In this document: positions 1-6,197 of the stretch, piece by piece | How positions within the stretch are numbered: position 1 is the first letter of the stretch | Layout of the letters: each line of letters opens with the position of its first letter | DNA from: Kiritimatiellia bacterium | GTDB lineage: Bacteria; Verrucomicrobiota; Kiritimatiellia; RFP12; UBA1067 | Direction: 5' to 3' | DNA length: 9,125 nucleotides | NCBI GenBank assembly: GCA_900771305.1 | Contig: CAAGNL010000282.1 | Location: 1 to 9,125, forward strand | The notes under the pieces: model-generated | What the model saw: only the letters and a program-made list of their open reading frames with translations | Database searches by the model: none | What the model was told of the DNA's origin: nothing | Program-made: the position numbers and the translations under genes

Positions 1-16
1 CCTTTCCCGGAAACCA

Positions 17-121
17 AAGATTTCACACTGCACACTGCACACTGAACACTGCACACTGCACACTGCACACTGCACACTGAACACTGCACACTGAACACTG
101 AAGATTGAAGATTGAACACTT
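17..121. repeat. Tandem array of degenerate 7-base repeats (about 15 units)
   Basis: Read on the plus strand, the stretch divides without gaps into 7-base units: an edge unit AAGATTT (17-23), then CACACTG three times, AACACTG, CACACTG four times, AACACTG, CACACTG, AACACTG, AAGATTG twice, and a last imperfect AACACTT (115-121). The consensus is (C/A)A(C/G)A(C/T)TG. On the minus strand, the coding strand here, the units read CAGTGTG, CAGTGTT and CAATCTT. The array starts two bases beyond the stop codon of the SWIM gene and so lies in the 3' flank of the operon. Seven is not a multiple of three and no gene reads through it. Heptanucleotide tandem repeats (STRR) are known from cyanobacteria, but I do not recognise this unit as one of them. 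Function is unknown; it may be a replication-slippage product or a dispersed genome-wide element. Confidence 0.93.
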
Positions 122-123
122 CG

Positions 124-939
124 TTACCGCAGATCGATGGACTTGCCCTGCGCCGCCTCCATGGCGACGGGATGGACCCTCGAATAAATCTTCCCCAGTG
201 CGTCCAGGCAGCGGACCTCCCCCCGCCAGAACGGCACCGGGCCAAGGCGTTTCAGAAACGGCGCCGGATCCGTTCCTGGTCCCGCCAGCAGATCCTGCGT
301 CATTGGATTCGCGTCAAGCGCAAGAGGATCCGCCATCTCCCCCGCCTCGGCCGACGTCAGATCATCCACATCCACGCCACGCAGCGACAACAGCGTCGCC
401 GGATGCCGCGCGATCTCCTCCCCCAGCAGGAACAGCACCGCGACAATATGCTTACAGGGACGCGCCCAGTCCGGACACGAGCACTTCATCTTCACGTCGT
501 AGATCGGCCGCCCCTCCGGCGTCTTCCCCAACGGTTCGCTTTTCGGGAAGAGCGGAACCCCCTCGGCACGCAGCAACTCCTCGACCTCTGTCGGGAGGTC
601 ATCCGTCAGCAGACGCGCCAGACGTATCGGCTCAGTCTGCAACGCCTTCGCAACCGTCTCGGACGACACGGCGGTGAAGTCGAGGGAGATTCTGTAGGGC
701 TCTGCCCTTGACCCCGTCACCCGGGCCTCCACGTGCGGCCCCTCCAGCATGAGGTCCGTCACCTGTCCCGCCACGGCGTACTGGCGCCCACGCCCCAAGC
801 GCGGACCAAGCCGCATCGCCTCGAGCGCGGCAATCCACCGTCGCGCCCACCAGACCGTGCGCACCAGCGTGCGGAGATCCTGCGCGCGAATGCCGTGCGC
901 GGTCCTCGCCACTCTCAGGGGATAGCGCTTTCTGCTCAT
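124..939 (-). CDS. SWIM zinc-finger protein, partner of the adjacent SNF2 ATPase
   Basis: This 271-residue protein carries a clear SWIM motif (CxCx6CxH): C153, C155, C162 and H164, in the stretch CSCPDWARPCKH. In known SWIM proteins these residues bind zinc and the module takes part in DNA or protein binding. The rest fits the stand-alone bacterial SWIM family. There is a basic N-terminus, a WWARRWIAALE segment at 30-40, an RGRQYAVAGQV segment at about 50-60 that resembles the family's RGRxYAxxGxV, and a hydrophobic helix right after the zinc site. The ATG is at 939-937 and the preceding SNF2 stop TGA at 938-936, so the two genes overlap as ATGA, which suggests translational coupling. The Shine-Dalgarno match is weak. 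The last ~80 residues are acidic and I assign them no domain. Family assignment is firm; the biological role is not established. The stop is TAA at 124-126. Confidence 0.92.
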   Translation of the reverse strand: MSRKRYPLRVARTAHGIRAQDLRTLVRTVWWARRWIAALEAMRLGPRLGRGRQYAVAGQVTDLMLEGPHVEARVTGSRAEPYRISLDFTAVSSETVAKALQTEPIRLARLLTDDLPTEVEELLRAEGVPLFPKSEPLGKTPEGRPIYDVKMKCSCPDWARPCKHIVAVLFLLGEEIARHPATLLSLRGVDVDDLTSAEAGEMADPLALDANPMTQDLLAGPGTDPAPFLKRLGPVPFWRGEVRCLDALGKIYSRVHPVAMEAAQGKSIDLR

Positions 940-3590
940 GAGAGTTCCACCACCTTCTCGAATTCACGGGCGTTCATCTTCGTGAGGAACGCCTCTCCGC
1001 CGGCGACGACCTCGTTGGCCAGATAGCGCTTGGACTCCAACAGCTCGTCGATGTGGTCCTCAAGCGTGCCCGCGCAGATGAACGCGTGTACGAACACCGT
1101 CTTCGTCTGTCCGATACGGTGGGCGCGGTCCGTCGCCTGATTCTCCACCGCGGGATTCCACCACCGGTCGAAGTGGATGACGTGCGTTGCGCGCGTGAGG
1201 TTGAGTCCGAATCCACCGGCCTTCAGGGAGAGTATGAACGCATTCGGCTCGGCGTCGGCGTTGAATGCGGCAATCTCATCCTCTCGCTGCGCCGGCGTGA
1301 GACCTCCATGCAGAAACGGAAAGAGACGTCCGAATTCCTCCTGCAGATGCGCGCGGATCATCCGCCCAACCTTCGCGTACTGGGTGAAAATCAGACACGA
1401 CTCGCCATTCGCGAAGATCTCCGCCAGAAGCTCGTCAAGACGCGCCAACTTGCCCTCGCCGTCACAGATCAGCTTCAATTCCGTGAGGAGTGCGAGGATG
1501 CGTCCGCGGGACGGTTCCTCAGTGGCAGAATCCTCGTGGAACACCGTAAGCGCGTCCTCATAGGCTCGGCGCTGCGCCACGGAGAGCGAACAGTACTCGC
1601 GCACCTCCCGCTTCTCGCCCAGTTCCGCCGCAACGCCGGGATCCGTCTTCAACCGCCGCAGCATGAACGGTTCGAGCACGCGCTTCAGCTTCGCCGCCGC
1701 GCTGCCGCGGGCATCGTCGCGGATCGCCCGCGTGAACGTCTCCTCGAAGTCCTTCCGATCACCCAGGAGTCCGGGATTGAGAAACTCCTCGATCGCCCAG
1801 AGGTCATTGGCGCTGTTCTCAAATGGCGTACCCGTGAGCGCCACCCTCACAGGAGCCTCCAGTGCCCTTGCCGCCCGCGCGGCACGCGTATCGGGATTCT
1901 TGATCGTCTGCGCCTCGTCGAGGATCAGAGCCGAGAACGAGATGTCGGCAAAGTCGCGGAAGTCCTTCACGAGCAGCGAATAGCCCGTCACCACCACGTC
2001 CACATCGCGGCACGCCAGCCGGAACGAACTTCCCATCGCCCGCGTACCGCCCTGATGCAGCAGCACCTTCAACCCCGGCGCGAACTTCCTGAACTCCCGC
2101 ACCCAGTTCGTCGTGACCGAGACCGGCGCCACGATCAGTGCCGGCTCCTGTCCTTCGACGTGCCGTTGAAGGATGAAAGAGATGGTCTGGATGGTCTTGC
2201 CGAGGCCCATGTCGTCCGCGAGACAGGGGCCGAATCCCCACTTCGCGAGGAAGGCAAGCCAGGACATACCGCGCAGCTGGTAGTCGCGGAGCGTTCCCTT
2301 CAGGCCCTTCGGCTGCGGCAGCACCTTGAACTGCTCCTCGCCGCGGAGCTCGTTGAGCAGGCCGCGCAGCCAGCCATGCGCCTTCACCTGGTCGACGCGG
2401 AGGCGCCCAACACGACCGGTCCCCAGCGCAAACGAAACGGCCTGGGCGACGCTGAGCTTCTTTCCCTTTGCCGATTGGATTGCACGCAGTGCCTCCCGCA
2501 GCACAAAGCGGTCCACCTCGATCCACCGATCGCGGAAGAACACCAGCGATGTCCCCTGGTCGAGCAGGAACTGCAGCTCGCGCTCCGTCACCTTCTCGCC
2601 GTCCACGCGGATCGTCAGTTTCGCGCCGATGGACTGGCGAGCCGGTGCATCTCCCTTGGCCGACGTCGTCCCCGGCGTGAGCTCGGCCTCGACGGCCAGA
2701 TGCTCGCCCGTCACGCCGTCCGGCATTTCGACGGCGAACCCGGCGGCAGCCAGGGTCTGGGCTCCTGAACGCAGAAAATTGTCCGCATCGGCGCGGGTCA
2801 GCTCAGCCGATCGTCCCCGCAATGACCTCAGTGGCGGAAAGAGCGCGGCGGCCTGACCGAGAGAGATGAGGCCCAGACGCGTCTGCGGCAGATCCGCAAG
2901 CACCAATCGCCAAGGCCTCTCCTCGTCCTTCGGCGGAACCAGCGAAAAGCGGAGCGCCGCACGATCGGAAGCGGAGACGACGAGCGGCGCGCGCCAGTCG
3001 ACGAGATTCCGCGCGAACACGCGCAGCTCCTCTTCGTCCGGCCAACACACGCGTGGCGAATCGCTGCGCAGCGCGGCGAGCCAGGCGTCGTGGACCGTCT
3101 CGTGCCGTCCGGAATCCTCCTCCAACGCCGTTCGCTGGCCCCGCCGGGCAAGTCCATCGACACAGCGGGCAAAGAAGGCGGCGCTGTCTTCTGCGATCTC
3201 AGGCACGCCCATCGGACGCCACCGCGCGAAGAAACCCTCCTCCGCCTCCTCAAGGGTCGGCAGGTAGCGTCCGGCGGCAATCGCCGTCGCCGCCGCGCGG
3301 AAGACGTCCGCCGCATGCAGCACATCCGCTCCGAGAAACACCCCCCGCTTGAATCGCCGCACCCGGACGTCGGAGAGGAACATCAGCAGATTCGGCAGCG
3401 TGGGGACGACTCGCTCCTCCCCTATGGACTCGAAGCCCTCCGCCTCGTCCTTGTACCACAGCACCTCGCGAACGGCCTCGAGCAGGTCCGCACCCACAAG
3501 CGGAACGGACGTCTCGCCCGCCTCGCGGGGTGATTCCGCGCGGAACGCGGCGCCCCCCCGCGCGTCGATCTCGAGGTGCAGCTCGAGCAT
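936..3590 (-). CDS. SNF2-family DEAD/DEAH-box ATPase (helicase-like), SWIM-associated type
   Basis: From the ATG at 3590 the protein has 884 residues. The C-terminal half holds a complete SNF2 motor: motif I DDMGLGKT (459-466), motif Ia IVAPVSVTTNW, motif II DEAQ (558-561), motif III TGTPFENS (586-593), motif IV LIFTQY, motif V SLKAGGFGLNLT (788-799) and motif VI QATDRAHRIGQTK (818-830). Such proteins use ATP to move along duplex DNA or remodel protein-DNA complexes; strand separation is usually not shown. The first ~420 residues match no catalytic fold I know. The segment at about 335-395, containing FFRDRWIEVD, resembles the SNF2-associated domain DUF3670 (PF12419). A longer start at 3632 would add a proline-rich MPCVPPVPPQSPRD and overlap the epimerase gene by 41 bases. 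I prefer 3590, which leaves one base after that gene's stop (TGATATG), although neither start has a good ribosome site. The stop overlaps the SWIM start, so the two probably act together. Confidence 0.95.
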   Translation of the reverse strand: MLELHLEIDARGGAAFRAESPREAGETSVPLVGADLLEAVREVLWYKDEAEGFESIGEERVVPTLPNLLMFLSDVRVRRFKRGVFLGADVLHAADVFRAAATAIAAGRYLPTLEEAEEGFFARWRPMGVPEIAEDSAAFFARCVDGLARRGQRTALEEDSGRHETVHDAWLAALRSDSPRVCWPDEEELRVFARNLVDWRAPLVVSASDRAALRFSLVPPKDEERPWRLVLADLPQTRLGLISLGQAAALFPPLRSLRGRSAELTRADADNFLRSGAQTLAAAGFAVEMPDGVTGEHLAVEAELTPGTTSAKGDAPARQSIGAKLTIRVDGEKVTERELQFLLDQGTSLVFFRDRWIEVDRFVLREALRAIQSAKGKKLSVAQAVSFALGTGRVGRLRVDQVKAHGWLRGLLNELRGEEQFKVLPQPKGLKGTLRDYQLRGMSWLAFLAKWGFGPCLADDMGLGKTIQTISFILQRHVEGQEPALIVAPVSVTTNWVREFRKFAPGLKVLLHQGGTRAMGSSFRLACRDVDVVVTGYSLLVKDFRDFADISFSALILDEAQTIKNPDTRAARAARALEAPVRVALTGTPFENSANDLWAIEEFLNPGLLGDRKDFEETFTRAIRDDARGSAAAKLKRVLEPFMLRRLKTDPGVAAELGEKREVREYCSLSVAQRRAYEDALTVFHEDSATEEPSRGRILALLTELKLICDGEGKLARLDELLAEIFANGESCLIFTQYAKVGRMIRAHLQEEFGRLFPFLHGGLTPAQREDEIAAFNADAEPNAFILSLKAGGFGLNLTRATHVIHFDRWWNPAVENQATDRAHRIGQTKTVFVHAFICAGTLEDHIDELLESKRYLANEVVAGGEAFLTKMNAREFEKVVELS

Positions 3591-3591
3591 A

Positions 3592-4254
3592 TCACGCGGG
3601 GACTGCGGCGGAACAGGAGGCACGCAGGGCATCCACGGACGCCCCCATGTCCAATTGCTTGAAGAGATAGCTGCCCGCGACGAACTGATTCGCCCCCGCC
3701 CGTGCGGCGAGGACTGCCGTCTCGGCGTTGACCCCGCCGTCGACCATCACGTCGAGCCGCGGCATGCGTTTCCGCACCGCGGTGATCTTCGGCAGACACT
3801 CCAAGATGAACTTCTGTCCGCCATAACCCGGATGGACCGTCATCACGAGCAGTTCGTCGCACGCCTTCAAGTAGGGGAGGACGAGTTCAACAGGAGTCTC
3901 GGGATTGAGCACGAGACCCGGGCGAATCCCCATCGCGCGGATCCGCGCGAGCTCGTGGTGGATGTCGCAGTCCGCCTCCACGTGGATCTGAATCGTCTGC
4001 GCGCCCGCCTTCGCGAACGGTTCGAGATACAGATCGGGACGCGTCATCATCAGATGGACATTGCGGTAGAGATCCGGCTCGACGCGGCGCGCAAGCGCCA
4101 CGACGTCGGGACCGAACGAGAGGTTCGGCACGAAGTGGGCATCCATCACGTCGATGTGCAGCGCCTCCGCGCCGGACTTCGCCACCCGCGAGATTTCCGC
4201 GCCGAGAATGCCGAAGTCGGCCGCGAGAAGAGAGGGAAGGATCTGGATCTGCAT
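3592..4254 (-). CDS. rpe: Ribulose-phosphate 3-epimerase
   Basis: This 220-residue TIM-barrel enzyme interconverts D-ribulose 5-phosphate and D-xylulose 5-phosphate in the cytosolic pentose phosphate pathway. The family signatures appear in order: LPSLLAADF (6-14), HIDVMDAHFVPNLSFGP (33-49), HLM (67-69), LNPETP (116-121), MTVHPGYGGQKF (138-149), VDGGVN (171-176) and AGSYLF (193-198). H33, D35, H67 and D172 match the metal ligands of characterised epimerases, and D35 and D172 match the acid-base pair. Length is normal. The start is fixed by an AAAGGAG ribosome site six bases upstream. The gene follows phosphatidylserine decarboxylase after 19 bases and ends one base before the SNF2 start. It could serve pentose metabolism generally; nothing ties it specifically to rhamnose use. 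Tails such as CSAAVPA at the C-terminus are usually variable. Confidence 0.97.
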   Translation of the reverse strand: MQIQILPSLLAADFGILGAEISRVAKSGAEALHIDVMDAHFVPNLSFGPDVVALARRVEPDLYRNVHLMMTRPDLYLEPFAKAGAQTIQIHVEADCDIHHELARIRAMGIRPGLVLNPETPVELVLPYLKACDELLVMTVHPGYGGQKFILECLPKITAVRKRMPRLDVMVDGGVNAETAVLAARAGANQFVAGSYLFKQLDMGASVDALRASCSAAVPA

Positions 4255-4260
4255 GGGGAT

Positions 4261-4267
4261 CTCCTTT
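4261..4267 (-). promoter_or_regulatory. Strong Shine-Dalgarno site for the epimerase gene
   Basis: The minus strand reads AAAGGAG, then six bases (ATCCCC), then the ATG at 4254. This is the only near-consensus ribosome-binding site in front of a gene in the window. The others have weak or absent sites and seem to rely on coupling, so this gene probably initiates independently within the shared message. Confidence 0.85.
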
Positions 4268-4273
4268 GAATGC

Positions 4274-5140
4274 CTACACGCCGATGCGCATGCCGAAGAG
4301 CACGCGGGTCTCGAGTCCCTCGGAGGAGTTCTTCACGAGATCCGCATCGAAGGTGATTGCGCCCGCGGGCGCGACAAGGATCACCGTCGAGCCGCCGAAC
4401 TTGAAATAGCCCTTCTCCTCGCCCTTCCGATGGACATCGCCCGTGTAGGTCTGGACGATCGTCCCCACGCCGAAGGCACCCACGTCGACAAGCCAGAAGT
4501 CGCCGAACGCGGCATGGCACTTCAGAATCTGGCGCTCGTTGTCTGAATAGACATCGGGATAGCGCAGAAGCGCGATCGGATTCACCGAGTGGTATTTTCC
4601 GGGGACGACCCTCACGGGGGCGTCCGTCGTACAGTCGCAGGGGAAGTGGAAGCGATGGTAGTCGACCGGGGCGAGACGGATGACGGCGATGTCATAGCGG
4701 CCTGCCGGAGCTTCGCTCTCAAAGACCGTCCGCAGGGACCGCGTCGCGCCCTTGAGCGGAAACGGCCGGTCGGCGTCCGCGTTCAGATAGAGCATCAGAC
4801 GGCCGTCGGCGGGGCTTACGAGGCCCTCGCCCACGGGGCGCGCGCCCGGCTTCAGACGGCGCGTGAAGAACTCGTTGAACGAACCATAGTCCGCGATCGG
4901 CTTCTCCGCCTCCTCCGGTGTGCAGCCGGGAATCGAGGCGAGCTTCGCGATGTCCGTCTTCGAGCGCGGCGCGTCGTAGCGGCGGCCCATGTAGGCGGAG
5001 ATCGCCTTCGAGCCGAAGAGGACGGGCCAGAGCGTCCGCCCGAGCAGCGTCTCGTAGGCGAAGCGCAGCGCCTTGTCGCCCATGACGGATTCCACGATCC
5101 GCTTCCCGCTCACGCGGTCAACATATTCAATCTTCTGCAT
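4274..5140 (-). CDS. psd: Phosphatidylserine decarboxylase proenzyme (pyruvoyl-dependent)
   Basis: This enzyme converts phosphatidylserine to phosphatidylethanolamine at the membrane. It is made as a proenzyme that cleaves itself before a serine, which becomes the pyruvoyl cofactor. From the ATG at 5140 the protein has 288 residues. FNEFFTRRLKPGARP (about 88-102), SPADGR (109-114), YHRFH (161-165) and FGGST (248-252) are all present, giving the Asp-His-Ser set D112, H162/H165 and S251. The cleavage motif is GGST rather than the LGST of E. coli, a form typical of the shorter clostridial-type branch. The start MQKIEYVDR matches how relatives begin. An ATG at 5170 (four bases after the prenyltransferase stop) would add ten residues, and reading back to 5233 would overlap that gene. 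No phosphatidylserine synthase lies in the window. The gene ends TAG, 19 bases before rpe. Confidence 0.96.
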   Translation of the reverse strand: MQKIEYVDRVSGKRIVESVMGDKALRFAYETLLGRTLWPVLFGSKAISAYMGRRYDAPRSKTDIAKLASIPGCTPEEAEKPIADYGSFNEFFTRRLKPGARPVGEGLVSPADGRLMLYLNADADRPFPLKGATRSLRTVFESEAPAGRYDIAVIRLAPVDYHRFHFPCDCTTDAPVRVVPGKYHSVNPIALLRYPDVYSDNERQILKCHAAFGDFWLVDVGAFGVGTIVQTYTGDVHRKGEEKGYFKFGGSTVILVAPAGAITFDADLVKNSSEGLETRVLFGMRIGV

Positions 5141-5174
5141 ATCCGAACCACTTTCCCGAAATGCATTCATCCGC

Positions 5175-6194
5175 TCAACGGCCCAACAGCCCCAGAAACA
5201 GGAACGACAGCGAGTAGAGGATGCCAAACACAAAGAGGATGCCGCCCGAACCGCGTTCGAGACCGCGCCAGGGTGGGTTCTCGGGGCAGGCCCTGTAGAC
5301 CGTTGTCGCCGTGCGCAGGGTCTTGATCGTCAACGGTAGGCAGAGGAGGGGCAGAAGGAAAACACACGACAGAAAATCGAAGGCACCCGCACAGCGTGAC
5401 AGCCCCTGCGAAAGCGCAAACAAGACCAGACAGACGCCATACGGCAGAATGTGGCAGATCCGATAGTAGGAAAGCGCCTTCCGAGGTCCCAGCCACGACG
5501 CGAGCGTGACGATGCCGGCCGCCCGATCGGAGGGGATGTCCCGCATGTCGTTGCCATGCATGATCACGCCGACGAGTGCCGCGTTCGGCAGCGTCAGCAG
5601 CGCAGCCAGGAACATGAAGTCAGGGCGGAAGAGCGGAAGCGAGTCGATCGCCTGCGGCAGCAGCAGCGCAAACGCGACGAAGATCTCGAGCGGTCCCATC
5701 AGAAACGACACGAAGGGGACGCCGAGGCCACGGTACTTGAACTTGATCCCCGTCGAATAGTTGAGCGAGCCCAGGAAGCCGATGAAACCGGCGATCAGCA
5801 GCGCCTTGTTGAAGTGCCAGTTTCCATCCGCGGCGGGGAAGAAGCAGAGACCGACGCCAACCAGGGACGCCACCGCGGCGCAGAACAGACCGACGACGAG
5901 CACGGCATTCAGCGAAACGAGTCCGTCATGGACCTGCGGCGTCGTGCGGATCGCCCCGGGAACATTGTCCACACCGCTCCGCTCGTCCCCCCAGGTGTTG
6001 AGCAGATTGACGGTCGACTGGAAGAGAACTCCCGCAACCAGCCCAAGCGTCCAGTGCATCCACTGCGCGTGCACATGCTGGCCGCATGCGGCGACAAGCC
6101 CCGCCGCCAGCAGGAACGGGATCAGCGTGGCGGTGTAGCTCCAGGGCCTGAAAAGAAGAAGCCAGGCCCGGAGCTTCTCGTTGAACCGGCTCAA
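5175..6194 (-). CDS. UbiA-family prenyltransferase, MenA-like (dihydroxynaphthoate polyprenyltransferase type)
   Basis: This is a 339-residue polytopic membrane protein with about eight or nine hydrophobic segments. Both Asp-rich UbiA motifs are present: NTWGDERSGVD (66-76, with N66, D70 and D76) and NDMRDIPSDRAAG (215-227, with N215, D216, D219 and D223). These bind the Mg-diphosphate of the prenyl donor. The loop motif 2-TLASWLG and the YRGLGVPFVSFLMG segment (154-167) look most like MenA, which attaches the polyprenyl tail to 1,4-dihydroxy-2-naphthoate in menaquinone synthesis. Another aromatic acceptor cannot be excluded. The start codon is TTG at 6194: an in-frame TGA, the stop of the rhamnulokinase gene, lies only three bases upstream, and the next start-like codons would remove the first membrane helix. 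GGTGA at 6202-6198 overlaps that stop and can pair with the 16S tail. No other menaquinone gene is in the window. Confidence 0.9.
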   Translation of the reverse strand: MSRFNEKLRAWLLLFRPWSYTATLIPFLLAAGLVAACGQHVHAQWMHWTLGLVAGVLFQSTVNLLNTWGDERSGVDNVPGAIRTTPQVHDGLVSLNAVLVVGLFCAAVASLVGVGLCFFPAADGNWHFNKALLIAGFIGFLGSLNYSTGIKFKYRGLGVPFVSFLMGPLEIFVAFALLLPQAIDSLPLFRPDFMFLAALLTLPNAALVGVIMHGNDMRDIPSDRAAGIVTLASWLGPRKALSYYRICHILPYGVCLVLFALSQGLSRCAGAFDFLSCVFLLPLLCLPLTIKTLRTATTVYRACPENPPWRGLERGSGGILFVFGILYSLSFLFLGLLGR

Positions 6195-6197
6195 CGC

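Noticed and set aside
17..121. CRISPR-like array
   Set aside because: Units are 7 bases with no spacers; this is a simple tandem repeat.
1053..2768. A 571-codon open frame on the plus strand
   Set aside because: It lies wholly antisense to the SNF2 ATPase, whose motifs are complete. The product is rich in Arg, Glu, His and Leu, shows no domain, and is a typical shadow frame in GC-rich DNA.
3553..3559. Run of seven C (seven G on the coding strand) near the SNF2 start, as a phase-variation tract
   Set aside because: The run encodes part of an ordinary Arg-Gly-Gly-Ala stretch in a GC-rich gene and is short. Nothing else suggests a contingency switch.
124..3590. Defence island
   Set aside because: An SNF2 ATPase alone is suggestive, but no methylase, nuclease, toxin or mobile element is present and the neighbours are housekeeping metabolism.
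3349..4269. A 306-codon open frame on the plus strand
   Set aside because: It spans the antisense of two intact genes (SNF2 N-terminus and epimerase) and shows no recognisable motif.
5141..5233. Longer N-terminus for phosphatidylserine decarboxylase
   Set aside because: The extra residues to 5233 are Cys/Arg/Ser-rich, overlap the prenyltransferase gene, and do not look like the family. The shorter extension from the ATG at 5170 remains possible but is less like known N-termini.
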